DNA from: Engraulis encrasicolus
Taxonomy: Eukaryota > Chordata > Actinopteri > Clupeiformes > Engraulidae
DNA: 64,000 nt
Assembly: GCF_034702125.1 (NCBI RefSeq)
Contig: NC_085861.1
Coordinates: forward strand, 46,954,222 to 47,018,221
Direction: 5' to 3'
Shown: piece after piece, positions 12,289 through 22,871 of the stretch
How the letters are laid out: each line of letters starts with the position of its first letter
Numbering within the stretch: the stretch's first letter is position 1
The notes under the pieces: generated by a model
What the model saw: only the letters and a program-made list of their open reading frames with translations
The model's database searches: none
Told to the model about the DNA's origin: nothing
Program-made: the position numbers and the translations under genes

Positions 12289-12805
12289 TGTTACCAAACG
12301 CCAGTGAGGATGGTGGCAAGTTTGTCCCGACGCGCAGTCCAGTAGTAAAAGCACTCACAGACAAGGAAATAAAGTTTTTGGATTTAATTCCTCAATCCGG
12401 TTTTCTTTTTCCAGGTAGAACAAAGGTAACAATCTGAACATAAAGGTATGTATTTATAGCGGTTTGCTAGATTACTGTTCTTAATTTCTGCGGTCTGAAA
12501 ACTTTTCCTTCTCACAGCCATCCTACCAGGACAATGAACAATCACTAATTTAAAGTGCAAGCTTTGCGCACCTGCGCGTCTAAGGGGTGTGTCTCGAGTC
12601 GGATGGCAAGCAATCAGGGAAATGCCTTCAGGTGCAGGTCTAATACAACAGTCAACTAAAGGTAAGTAAATAAGTAAGTATGAAAACACAAATTAAGTAA
12701 ACATAAAAACTGTAAACATTTAACCAACATAAAATCATTTTTTTCACAGTTTCTTCTTTCAGGTTTACCAGCTACATAATGGAAATCACAGAAATGGCTC
12801 CGACA
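12289..12805 (-). repeat. Left LTR-like repeat (517 bp, inverted)
   Basis: On the minus strand it begins TGTCGGAGCCATTTCTG and ends GGTAACA. It has exactly the length of the right copy. It contains a TATA-like TATAAATAC (about 12455) and the A-rich GAATTAAATCC further on. Its U5-type end, not its U3 end, faces outward on the left. Confidence 0.85.
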
Positions 12806-13060
12806 CACTGGCCCCTAATTGTCACTACAGGACAATTACCAACTTAATTTACAAAAAGGAGCCATACAATACAAACTAAATGCTAAACTTTCTAATGTTC
12901 CAAAATTACCAAATACATCAGTCCATACACATAGTTAGCCAAAAAATATTAAGAGCCTAGAAATTGTAAATGAAAAGGCTGGTACATTAATCTACACAAA
13001 TATCAATCACATTAGTGTTAGTGGTGCAGGGTTTTTTTTCTTTTCTGGCATTGTAATTGA

Positions 13061-13141
13061 ACTTGTTCAGTAAACAATCACTCTCCACACGATTGTGGAC
13101 TAAAGGAGTTTACCGAGTGATTGTTTGTTTACTGAACAAGT
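13061..13141 (+). promoter_or_regulatory. Long stem-loop just upstream of the 1203-codon ORF
   Basis: ACTTGTTCAGTAAACAATCA at 13061-13080 (extended to 13083) pairs with 13115-13141, which differs by one short GTTT duplication. The 31-base loop contains a second stem, TCCACA-CGAT-TGTGGA (13084-13099). The structure ends 26 bases before the ATG. In retroelements structured leaders serve packaging, dimerisation or translation control; which, if any, applies here is an inference. Confidence 0.75.
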
Positions 13142-13167
13142 AACAACAGATAAATGAAATTCGGACT

Positions 13168-16100
13168 ATGATTAAAAACAATTTAGAAGTGGGAGAAGTT
13201 GAAGGAAAATTGAAGGCACTGCTGTTGAGCATTGAATCATTTAAATCTTCGCACGACGACGTACAGTCATTACTGTTCGAAGAAGAAATGGAAAGTAACA
13301 CGGAGTGGTTTAATGGCAAAATGCAGAAAATGGAGGATTTTACCAAAGAAGTGGACATGTGGAAAAGTGAACAAAGTAGACGACATTCAAGAGTCGAAAT
13401 TAACACTTTTAATCCTTCTAAATGCTCAATATCTCAGTTAAAAATGGCTGCATTGGCTGAGAAGGCTGCACTCGAAGCGCGCTTGAAAGCGTTGCCAGCG
13501 CTACATGCATTGCGCATGGAGCAGGTGGCCTTGAGACACCAGAGAGAGAGCGCAGAGCTTCAGCGTGAACATGCAGAGAAACTCGCCAAGCTGAGAACCC
13601 TGGCTGGTCGTGGTGAGCAGAAGGATGCCAGAGAGGACTTCATGAAGGCAAGCAGAGACCAATGCACTGCACCAACTGCAACCTCTGCCATTGAGTCTGC
13701 ACTGGTGCCTGTGACTGTAATATCCAAGACACTATCACACAGCAACTCCAGTAGCACCAGAGCATCCTCCATGATGAGCACACAACATAATTCTACAGCC
13801 GCCGCTGATGACCTCGCCGCCTTCAACACAGCTGATGACGTCACCGCCGCAGCATGTGATGTCACCGCTGTAACCTGTGATGACATCACTTCCACAGCCC
13901 GTGATGACCTTGCCACTGCAGCCAGTGATGACATCACAGACGTCGACGCCGCCGCAGGTGATGACGTCGACGCCGCCGCAGGTGATGACATCGACGCCGC
14001 CGCAACTGATGACATCGACGCCGCAGGTGATGACCCCTTAGACATCGACGCCGCAGGTGATGACCCCTTAGACATCGACGCCGCAGGTGATGACCCCTCA
14101 GACATCACCGCAGCCGCCGATGACCCCTCAGACATCACCGCAGCCGCCGATGACCCCTCAGACATCACCGCAGCCGCCGATGACCCCTCAGACATCACCG
14201 CAGCCGCCGATGACCCCTCAGACATCACCGCAGCCGCCGATGACCCCTCAGACATCGCCGCCAGCGCAGCCGCCGATGACCCCTCAGACATCGCCGCCAA
14301 CGCAGCCGCCGATGAGCCTTCAGACATCGCCGACGACGCAGATGACGCCAGCGATGACCCTTCAGACATCGCCGCCGACGCCAGCGATGAGCCCTCAGAC
14401 ATCGCAGCCGACGCCAGCGATGAGCCCTCAGACATCGCAGCCGACGCCAGCGATGAGCCCTCAGACATCGCAGCCGACGCCAGCGATGAGCCTTCAGACA
14501 TCGCAGCCGCCGCCCGCGATGAGCCTTCAGACATCGCCGCCCGCGATGAGCCTTCAGACATCGCCGCCCGCGATGAGCCTTCAGACATCGCCGCCCGCGA
14601 TGAGCCTTCAGACATCGCCGCCAGCGATGAGCCTTCAGACATCGCCGCCAGCGATGACCCCAAAGACATCGCCGCCCGCGATGACCCCAAAGACATCGCC
14701 GCCCGCGATGACCCCAAAGACATCGCCGCCCGCGATGACCCCAAAGACATCGCCGCCGCAGCCGCCCGCGATGAACCCTCAGACGTCGGCGCAGCCGACA
14801 ATGAGCCCTCAGACATCGCAGCCGACGCCGATGAGCCTTCAGACATTGCCGCCGCCAATGACCCTTCAGACATCGCCGCCGCCGATGACCCTTCAGACAT
14901 CGCCGCCGCCGATGACCCTTCAGACATCGCCGCCGCCGCCAGCGATGACCCCTCAGACATCGCCGCAGCCGCCAGCGATGACCCCTCAGACATCGCAGCC
15001 GACGCCAGCGATGAGCCTTCAGACATCGCAGCAGCCGCCGATGACCCCTCAGACATCGCCGCCGCCGCCGCCAGCGATGACCCCTCAGACATCGCCGCCG
15101 CCGCCGCCAGCGATGACCCCTCAGACATCGCCGCAGCCGCCAGCGATGACCCCTCAGACATCGCCGCAGCCGCCAGCGATGACCCCACAGACATCGCCGC
15201 AGCCGCCAGCGATGACCCCACAGATGACCACAAAGAACCCTCAGACGTCGGCACAGCCGTCGATGAACCCTCAGACGTCAGCGCAGCCGCCGATGACCCT
15301 TCAGACATCGCCGCCGCCGATGACCCTTCAGACATCGCCGCCGCCGATGACCCTTCAGACATCGCCGCCGCCGATGACCCTTCAGACATCGCAGCCGACG
15401 CCGATGACCCCTCAGACATCGCAGCCGATGCCGATGACCCCTCAGACATCGCAGCAGCCGCCGATGACCCCTCAGACATCACCGCCGACGCCGATGAACC
15501 TTCAGACATCGCCGCAGCAGACGATGACCCCTCAGACATCGCAGCCGACGCCGATGACCCCTCAGACATCGCAGCCGATGCCGATGACCCCTCAGACATC
15601 GCCGCCACCGGCGATGAGCCCTCAGACATCGCCGCCGCCGCCGATGAGCCCTCAGACATCGCCGCCGCCGCCGATGACCCCTCAGACATCGCCGCCGCCG
15701 CCGATGACCCCTCAGACATCGCCGCCGCCGCCGATGACCCCTCAGACATCGCCGCCGCCGCCGATGACCCCTCAGACATCGCCGCCGCCGCCGATGACCC
15801 CTCAGACATCGCGTCAGTCGCCGATGACCCCTCAGACATCGCCGCCAGCGCAGCCGCCGATGACCCCTCAGACATCGCCGCCAGCGCAGCAGCCGATGAC
15901 CCCTCAGACATCGCAGCCGACGCCGATGAGCCCTCAGACATCGCAGCCGACGCCGATGACCCCTCAGACATCGCCGCAGCCGCAGATGACCCCTCAGACA
16001 TCGCCGCCGCCGCCGATGAGCCCTCAGACATCGCCGCCGCCGCCCGCGATGACCCCACAGATATCGCAGCTGCCAATGAAGACATCGCAACAGCCACCGC

Positions 16101-16779
16101 CACCGCCACCGCCGATGATGATGAAGCCATCGCAGCAGCAGCAGCAGCAGCAGCAGCAGCCGCCGATGATGATGAACACATCGATGCGCCCGATGAAGAT
16201 GAAGACATCAACGCCACTGGCAAGGCAGACATCGGCAGTGTGCAAGCTGTGAGGGATCGGACTCCTGTGGCCATTGCGTCGCCGCGGTCAGTAACAGGGG
16301 CCAGTCACTGTCGCCATGTCTACCACTGGAAAACCAGAAAGAAAAGTGACCCAACAGATCTCACACCCTTGACACCGAACCACCTGCTGCAGTTGAAGAT
16401 TGAACCGCTGCCACCTCCTGGTCTCTTCAGCAAACAGGATGTCTACAGCAGGCAACGGTGGAAACATGTCAAATTCCTGGCAGATCTGTTCTGGCAGAGG
16501 TGGACCTCAGAATACCTTCCCCAAATGCAGCAACGACAGAAGTGGACCAAAATAAAAAAAAACTTCAAAGTCAAGGACATTGTGGTGCTGGTGGACCCAG
16601 CAGCACCAAGAAATTTGTGGCCCCTTGGTAGGGTGGTCAAGACCCTGCCCGGGCGCAAAGGTCTCGTGCGGAGCGTGTTGGTGAAAACCCAAACCAACGT
16701 GCTGCAGAGACCCATCGGCAAGCTCTGCTTGCTACTTGAAGGTGACTTGAAGGCTCTGATTGCACGCTCCCATTACTGA
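13168..16779 (+). CDS. 1203-residue BEL/Pao gag-pol relic with giant acidic PSDIAA repeat
   Basis: Start chosen at the first ATG after an in-frame stop at 13141. Residues 1-75 and a Lys/Glu/Ala-rich heptad-like region to about 150 resemble BEL/Pao Gag N-termini (pattern LLFEEEME-x4-WF-x11-DF). Residues ~210-970 are about 67 repeats of 9-12 residues, D-(D/E)-P-S-D-I-A-A-x, very acidic; the first units (DDLAA, DDVTAA) are degenerate and later ones uniform. An Ala run near residue 1000 comes from a GCA repeat. Residues ~1065-1203 match the C-terminal domain that ends BEL/Pao Pol (DUF5641 type): LTPNHLL, then W-x4[18 protein letters not shown] and WPLGRV. Protease, RT, RNase H and integrase are absent, so it cannot transpose on its own. 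Whether a protein is made is unknown. The repeat is far richer in GC than its surroundings. Confidence 0.8.
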   Translation: MIKNNLEVGEVEGKLKALLLSIESFKSSHDDVQSLLFEEEMESNTEWFNGKMQKMEDFTKEVDMWKSEQSRRHSRVEINTFNPSKCSISQLKMAALAEKAALEARLKALPALHALRMEQVALRHQRESAELQREHAEKLAKLRTLAGRGEQKDAREDFMKASRDQCTAPTATSAIESALVPVTVISKTLSHSNSSSTRASSMMSTQHNSTAAADDLAAFNTADDVTAAACDVTAVTCDDITSTARDDLATAASDDITDVDAAAGDDVDAAAGDDIDAAATDDIDAAGDDPLDIDAAGDDPLDIDAAGDDPSDITAAADDPSDITAAADDPSDITAAADDPSDITAAADDPSDITAAADDPSDIAASAAADDPSDIAANAAADEPSDIADDADDASDDPSDIAADASDEPSDIAADASDEPSDIAADASDEPSDIAADASDEPSDIAAAARDEPSDIAARDEPSDIAARDEPSDIAARDEPSDIAASDEPSDIAASDDPKDIAARDDPKDIAARDDPKDIAARDDPKDIAAAAARDEPSDVGAADNEPSDIAADADEPSDIAAANDPSDIAAADDPSDIAAADDPSDIAAAASDDPSDIAAAASDDPSDIAADASDEPSDIAAAADDPSDIAAAAASDDPSDIAAAAASDDPSDIAAAASDDPSDIAAAASDDPTDIAAAASDDPTDDHKEPSDVGTAVDEPSDVSAAADDPSDIAAADDPSDIAAADDPSDIAAADDPSDIAADADDPSDIAADADDPSDIAAAADDPSDITADADEPSDIAAADDDPSDIAADADDPSDIAADADDPSDIAATGDEPSDIAAAADEPSDIAAAADDPSDIAAAADDPSDIAAAADDPSDIAAAADDPSDIAAAADDPSDIASVADDPSDIAASAAADDPSDIAASAAADDPSDIAADADEPSDIAADADDPSDIAAAADDPSDIAAAADEPSDIAAAARDDPTDIAAANEDIATATATATADDDEAIAAAAAAAAAAADDDEHIDAPDEDEDINATGKADIGSVQAVRDRTPVAIASPRSVTGASHCRHVYHWKTRKKSDPTDLTPLTPNHLLQLKIEPLPPPGLFSKQDVYSRQRWKHVKFLADLFWQRWTSEYLPQMQQRQKWTKIKKNFKVKDIVVLVDPAAPRNLWPLGRVVKTLPGRKGLVRSVLVKTQTNVLQRPIGKLCLLLEGDLKALIARSHY
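13800..16080 (+). repeat. Coding minisatellite, ~30-bp unit, ~67 copies
   Basis: The unit is GATGACCCCTCAGACATCGC plus a variable GCC-rich tail. Unit lengths are 27, 30, 33 and 36 bases, always multiples of three. The 5' part (13800-14030) holds diverged GATGAC-GTC units and the centre and 3' part nearly identical ones, as expected of an array growing in one direction. A (GCA)n tract follows at about 16130-16160. Confidence 0.95.
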
Positions 16780-17210
16780 CAAACCCACATATTCCTGTGC
16801 GTGCCCACACAACAGCCCATACACTTGCATTCATGGACTTCGCAATTTCGCACCACATTTACAGTCACTGTTGCACATACATGAACTTTCACATATTGCA
16901 CAACATATACATTGGACTTGGATTTTTGCGACCTTTTTTATTTTACCTTTTTTGAATTTTTCACCACAAGAACTTTAAAAAAAAACCTGCACCACTAACA
17001 CTAATGTGATTGATATTTGTGTAGATTAATGTACCAGCCTTTTCATTTACAATTTCTAGGCTCTTAATATTTTTTGGCTAACTATGTGTATAGACTGATG
17101 TATTTGGTAATTTTGGAACATTAGAAAGTTTAGCATTTAGTTTGTATTGTATGGCTCCTTTTTGTAAATTAAGTTGGTAATTGTCCTGTAGTGACAATTA
17201 GGGGCCAGTG
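16780..17210 (+). other. 3' untranslated stretch and polypurine tract of the BEL/Pao relic
   Basis: From the ORF stop to the right LTR. Positions 16973-17210 are duplicated, inverted, at 12806-13040. The purine-rich ATTAGGGGCCAGTG at 17197-17210 directly precedes the LTR start TGTCGGAGCC, the position of a polypurine tract that primes plus-strand DNA synthesis. Confidence 0.65.
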
Positions 17211-17727
17211 TGTCGGAGCCATTTCTGTGATTTCCATTATGTAGCTGGTAAACCTGAAAGAAGAAACTGTGAAAAAAATGATTTTATGTTGGTTAAATGT
17301 TTACAGTTTTTATGTTTACTTAATTTGTGTTTTCATACTTACTTATTTACTTACCTTTAGTTGACTGTTGTATTAGACCTGCACCTGAAGGCTTTTTCCT
17401 GATTGCTTGCCATCCAACGCGAGACACACCCCTTAGACGCGCAGGTGCGCGAAGCTTGCACTTTAAATTAGTGATCATTCATTGTCTTGGTGGGATGGCC
17501 GTAAGAGGAAAACGTTTTTAGACCGCAGAAATTAAGAACAGTAATCTAGCAAACCGCTGTAAATACATACCTTTATGTTCAGATTGTTACCTTTGTTCTA
17601 CCTGGAAAAAGAAAACCGGATTGAGGAATTAAATCCAAAAACTTTATTTCCTTGTCTGTGAGTGCTTTTACTACTGGACTGCGCGTCGGGACAAACTTGC
17701 CACCATCCTCACTGGCGTTTGATATCA
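17211..17727 (+). repeat. Right LTR-like repeat (517 bp)
   Basis: It begins TGTCGGAGCC and ends GATATCA (TG...CA). It is in the correct orientation and position to be the 3' LTR of the BEL/Pao frame, directly after the polypurine tract. A TATA-like region at about 17560 reads TGTAAATAC where the left copy has TATAAATAC. Confidence 0.85.
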
Positions 17728-17738
17728 TTCGCCTTTAC

Positions 17739-18697
17739 ACGCTTAGTGACTCTGACACCCTCCTTGGTGCTTCGGACACTTAGCGCTATAGGCACTGACC
17801 AGATCCACTTGCCTGGTTGCACCTCTAGACCCAGTTTCCCAGAACTGTGTCTGCCAACTGTAACCCTAAACAGCAAAGATATGTGGTTCCCCCCACTTTT
17901 AGTGAAATAATTTGACCTTAACTCAAAGCCATTGTTATAAATTTGCTGTTGCCAGAATGTTGTTGCCAAAACTAGTCGTAATATATGAATGAAAGGCTCT
18001 CTCTACTTTCGTTGTAGTATATTATTGAGTCTCTGACGACTCTTACAGAGTTTCACTGGTGAAAAGGTGTGTATATGGGGCCACAAATATTCTCTGTGAA
18101 AAGTTGATCATTTGGGTTCACACAGTTTTGAAATCTCAGCACACCAACCAAATGCATCTATAAGCAGGCTTTCTCATTGAATTTGATTTCCGTTCTAATA
18201 CACAAGGTAAGGATAATTTTGAATGCATCCATTAGCTGTGTCCTTCCGCTTACAAACCACCGTGAACTTATGATGTCACCTGTTGTGTCTAGACTTCAGC
18301 TGGTTTTAGAGCTCTTACATGTATCCTTGTGAAAGCTATACATGCATTTTGTGCACTACTGACCAGAGCATCGTGCCTCTGGTTTAACATATTCCTCTGA
18401 AATAGAGTAACTCTAGGACAACTGTAGCTAGCTTGCCACTTTACAAGCTTTTGCTCTCTGATATAATTTCATCAGCAGCATATCAGCCAAACTAGTATAT
18501 ACAATTGTCATAAAACATGCAAACATTTCAGGAAGAATTTAACTCACCGCTGAGTTGCCTGTGGCCGCAGATACTGGGTGGAGTATCAGGGCACACAGGA
18601 GAAGTCCTCCAGTGGATGAGTCACAATGGGACTCCGCTTGGCCAGGTCAATTGAAGTCCAGCTGAATGTCCTCTCCTGCGTTACCTGAGATATCCAT
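17739..18697 (-). other. Leader of the endogenous retrovirus-like element, PBS-proximal part
   Basis: Non-coding DNA between the primer-binding site (18698) and the inserted structure. It contains one copy of the ~38-bp leader repeat (about 17739-17785) that is also present twice at 12200-12279. No open frame beyond chance; nothing else recognised. Confidence 0.5.
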
Positions 18698-18713
18698 CCC
18701 ACTTCTGACACCA
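18698..18713 (-). promoter_or_regulatory. Primer-binding-site-like sequence (TGGTGTCAGAAGTGGG on minus)
   Basis: Two bases inside the LTR end, the minus strand reads TGGTGTCAGAAGTGGG. Starting with TGG, complementary to the CCA end of a tRNA, at this spacing is the hallmark of a reverse-transcription primer site. The tRNA used was not determined. Confidence 0.7.
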
Positions 18714-18715
18714 AA

Positions 18716-19183
18716 TGTAGTAATAATTTTAATATCGGCAGACAAGCAACTGAGATGGTAAGCACTGCAGATTCTATTGTTAACGGCCGGAGAAGTTACT
18801 GCGTGGAGACAGGAAGTATTCCACCCAGCAAGTTCTGAAGTGGATACAAAAGGCAACCCTATTTAACCATTTCCCTCCCCCACAGTCCATGTCGTCAGCT
18901 TCTTCTGTGCACGTGGGGTCCCGCATGGCCAGATGCCCACTGTCCATTGTCTTGTTGTCCAGCATATGCAATTTCATATTTGTTGTTCAGCAGCCACACC
19001 AAGTAGATGCACATGTTTCCAATAATGTTGAGTGTCCCGTGACCCATTACAGAAAAGCTTACACACAAGAATATGTCACTATATGGGGACTTCCCCGGCC
19101 AAATCATGAGAATAAAATGAGAATATAATATAAGAATAGTAGAAGATTAAGAAAACTAAGATGAAACTAAACATTTCTCCACA
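18716..19183 (-). mobile_element. 5' LTR of the endogenous retrovirus-like element
   Basis: A 468-bp TG...CA unit, read on the minus strand from 19183 to 18716. A TATA-like TTAAATAG lies at about 18858-18866 (minus). The primer-binding-like site follows two bases after its end. Its outer edge (19183) is exactly where segmental-duplication copy 2 begins. No partner 3' LTR was found on the left, so the element is truncated there. Confidence 0.65.
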
Positions 19184-22100
19184 ATACGTAACTCTCAGAA
19201 TGGCATTTGCAAAAGAAGAATATTACAATTGTCAGCTCACTCACAGAAATGAGAATTTAATGACACTAACTGTTCAATGAAAAGAATGCAAATAGTGCAT
19301 TCAGAATCCTTCACACATAACATGGAAATTGCACCTATTTTATGTTGTTTTAACAATTTTTAATGTGTGAGAATTATAATTTTCAAAATCTCCATCACTA
19401 TTATCATAATCAGCCAGGTTGGGCTATTATATCTAGTCTTCCAAAAACCCAGTCATGAAGAGATTCAGTGTTTGCTCTATAGCTGTATAGAAAACATGGT
19501 GAATGATAAATGATGAAGTTGAATTTAGGAGCTGTTTGCCATTTGTTGGGTCCTGTGGCTTTTCCCCCATCCAATCAGCATCATTGGTGATTGCTGATTG
19601 CTGGTTGCTGGCGCAACAAATTGGAGAATGATAGGGGTAAGTTTCATGAACAGTTTCAATTTCTGAGTAATGAGTTGATTTTAGAACACATGACACTAAG
19701 GGCCTCTGGCTCAGCTCCTCTGGCTTTTGAGGGTGTCTTTGAACTTCATACTGTAAACCCTTACTGGGAAGTGACAGGGTGATCATACCTGTGCTTTTGG
19801 TGGCTGTGAGACCCTTGCTTCCCACATCCCTCAGACGTTTTGGTGATGTATATTGCCACAAACCTTCTGCATCTAACCTCTTCAATGCAGACTTCAATTT
19901 CCCGGCTGCGATGTACCTTTCCATGGTACAATGTACTAAATAATAAGCTGGTTGTCTGAGGGTATGTGGAGGCAATCTCCAAAGGAAATGGCTGTATGAA
20001 TAGGAAACTGAAGGATACACCAATATATCCAGCCTTCTTGGGAGCTGATGCTGCCTCATTCCCATTGCAGGTCTCCACTTGCACTGTAACCACAAGTGAT
20101 GCCTTTTCCCTCACCACTGATCTCTGGACTCACAATACAGTATGTCTGAATTTAGTGTCATCTGTAGTCATGCCTTATTGCACTGCAAGTTGTGAGATTG
20201 GTAATGGGCATCTTGAAACTTCAAGCCACATCTTGATGTAAGCTGAAAGTCCTCTTTCCAGTTACGGTTCAAATGGGGACTTTCTTAAATGGGGGGCACA
20301 TCACTGAGCTCATGGGGCATGGCGCCAAAGACATCAGCAAGATCCAGGAAGATTACATGGAGGTTCTTTTTTCCAGCTTTGCTGTTTGGGTAACACACAG
20401 CATGACCTGACCATGATCCAGACATGCCGCCCTTTGAACAGTATCAATGTGCATGATTGGCCATCCTTTGTGAAATAACACTGAAAAGGAGATTAATTTC
20501 CAAAATAGTAAGTGAGGAAATTGTGTTGAACTGGCAGATGTTTATTTGTATCCTTTTCCTTAGATATCAGGACCCCACCTGCTCTACACCACACTTCACA
20601 CTACACACTTCACATGCAGTCAATGATTTCAATTCACTTTGTGTGCTTCACTCTATTAGACTCAGAGGCAACAATCAATGCAAGGCACTAGTTTCCCTTG
20701 AATATCTTTTCTTCCTTGATGAATCATCAAATCCCTGTGAGATTCCTTCTTCCCTCCAGCATGTTTGTGGAGTTATATTCCCGCTGGTTGGTGTTCTCAC
20801 TTTCTGTCGTATAGTTATTGTTCATCATGTACTTACTCATTCTCCATCATCTCAGTCACAACACATATGAAATTAAACAGGACTCACCTGATGCCATTTC
20901 TATATTTATCATGATGTACCTAGTCTTATGTGTCTTTGACACTAGAGCACCCAACCAACACCCAACATACCCAGCAAGTCAGATTGTACGGTATGTTTAA
21001 AAAAGACACATTTTCAGAAAAAGTAATGGTCTAGTTTAGTTCCAGACAAAATGAAAATACTGTTATGCAGGATCTCCATGTACTGTTCTTGAAACTGATG
21101 TGTGTGCAATTGCAATTGCATCTTCCAGTTTTCTCCGTTACACTAGACCTACCTTCATTCTGTAATATAGCCTAGTTTGATGAGTTTTCAGTCTAAAATA
21201 ACTGTACTGCATATCAAGCCCATTTGTTTTCCAAAGGTCTACAGTAGCTATATAATGTGCATTGAGAGATCTGTCAACTTACATTGAGCTATACCTTAGT
21301 TCTGTAATGCACTTTGCATTACCTGGAAATGCTTTGATTTTCAATGGACGGCTATGAGGTTTGGGTCTAAATAACTCTGTAATGTGTATTAAACTGTCTA
21401 ATCCAGGGGTGCCCAACCTATTCCAACTCGGGGTCCCCTTGAAATGTTCATACTTCTTCAGGGCTCATCACTGACTGAAAAAATAAAACAAAACATACAC
21501 TACAAACAAATATGATTTTGATTTTTAGAAAATGATTTCAAGTCCCACTTGGAATACAGTAAGGGCCAACCAGTGGGCCCAAGCCTAAAGTTGATCTAGT
21601 CCATATACTTTCTAAAGGTCTACATACTCTAGATGTGATATAATATGCATTGGGACAACTCCCAATTTCCTACATTCCTCTACAACACATTCTGTAATAT
21701 ACTTTGCATTACATTGCAATGCATTGGTTTTCATTCAAATCCATTGGACAATTATGAGTTCTAGGCCTAAAATAGCAGCATACCTTTTCAAACCCATGTA
21801 TTTTCTGAAAGCACACACTCTCCAGATATGATATAGCAAAAGTTGCAATCCAACCTATCCCCCTGGGCTCTCCCAACTTCCTCTATCCGTACTTAAGTTC
21901 TGTACATTGTACTTTGAAATGCATTGATTTTTAATGGATGGCCATGAGGTGTGGGTATAAAATAACTGTGTAATTTCTATTTAGATATCCAATCCATTTA
22001 TTTTCTGAGGTCTACACACTCCAGATGTGATATAATGTGCATTGTGACATCTCCCAACTTCCTACATTCCTCTATACCATAGTTATGTAATGTGTTTGGG

Positions 22101-22661
22101 ATTACATTGAAATGCATTGATTTCCATTGAAATCCATTAGACAGTTATGGGTTTTTGGCCTAAATTATTTATTTAAACTAGCAAACCCATATATTTTCTG
22201 AAAGCCCACACTCTACAGACATCTAAAGCCCACACTCTACAGACAGCAAGTCTTAGGATTTGACCCACCCTCCTACAGGCTTCTGCATCAATCTAACCTT
22301 GCATTATATTGCTGAAAAAGTGTATGACGGATATATTTTGACCTATATAATTCATAGGAAAGTGCATTATCCATCAAAATTGTATATTTTTAAAATCCCT
22401 AAGGTGTCTACATGTGATGTAACATCAATAAAAATATATCCCATCATCACAGACACTTGCATACGCCTACATCCATATACAGGCATGTATTGCAAAATGC
22501 ATTGGGTGCCATTATAAAAGTGAGTAAAAATATAAGAAAGCTACCACTTCCAGAGGGCTATCATACCAAATAATGTCCCTCAGGCATGGAGGATTACAAA
22601 AAACATTGATAGACTTTGCCACCCCAGGTGATACCAACTTCTGCTCCGGCCCATGGACTAT
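19184..22661 (+). repeat. Segmental duplication, copy 2
   Basis: Aligns with 984-6355 in the same orientation. It lacks the 781-bp TTAA element and the 1264-bp hAT-like element and shows their intact target sites near 21980 and 22525. It has about 60-100 extra bases of satellite around 21600. The longest frame (220 codons, minus, 19433-20095) is not preserved in copy 1, so I do not call it a gene. A plus-strand stretch near 20090-20165 (SDAFSLTTDLWT) recalls a ZBED/hAT transposase motif but is isolated. Confidence 0.88.
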
Positions 22662-22696
22662 ATTACCTTGTGTTACAAGTTAATGGATAAATAATA

Positions 22697-22871
22697 CATA
22701 AATATTGGGGTTTGGGACCCTTATATTAGAGTTGGCTGAGGATAACTAATGGTTAATTAATAGATAGATATTGGTGTTTGGGACCCTTATATTAGAGTTG
22801 GCTGTGGATAACTAATGGTTAATTAATCGATAGATATTGGTATTTGGGACCCTTATAATAGAGTTGGCTGA
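22697..22871 (+). repeat. Three tandem 66-bp units
   Basis: Three near-identical units with the phrases GGGACCCTTATATTAGAG, TTGGCTGAGGATAACTAATG and GTTAATTAATAGATAG. No coding potential. Confidence 0.9.

Larger units (their letters stand above)
12280..17738 (+). mobile_element. BEL/Pao-derived structure with inverted LTR arms and one intact ORF
   Basis: Two ~760-bp arms (12280-13040 and 16973-17738) are inverted repeats of about 95% or more. Each contains a full 517-bp LTR-like unit plus the untranslated stretch that normally precedes a 3' LTR, including the purine-rich ATTAGGGGCCAGTG next to TGTCGGAGCC. Ordinary LTR elements have LTRs in direct orientation; here the left one is reversed. 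The interior carries a hairpin leader and a 1203-codon frame with BEL/Pao gag and Pol ends. The 9-bp direct repeat ACGCTTAGT flanks the structure (12271-12279, 17739-17747). It sits inside the leader of a minus-strand retrovirus-like element. Possible origins are an aberrant inverted cDNA dimer, self-integration, template switching, or an assembly error; the sequence cannot decide. Confidence 0.8.

Noticed and set aside
14030..16080. CRISPR-like array
   Set aside because: Units abut with no unique spacers, and the setting is a vertebrate retroelement.
14087..16252. 721-codon Pro/Thr-rich plus-strand ORF as a gene
   Set aside because: It starts and stops in the minisatellite and has no sequence outside it; it exists because units are multiples of three.
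13560..16274. 904-codon Ser/Ala/Met-rich minus-strand ORF as a gene
   Set aside because: Complement of the same repeat. The flanks match no known protein, while the plus frame has recognisable Gag and Pol ends.
19433..20095. 220-codon minus-strand ORF in duplication copy 2
   Set aside because: The frame is broken in copy 1 and carries no recognisable domain.
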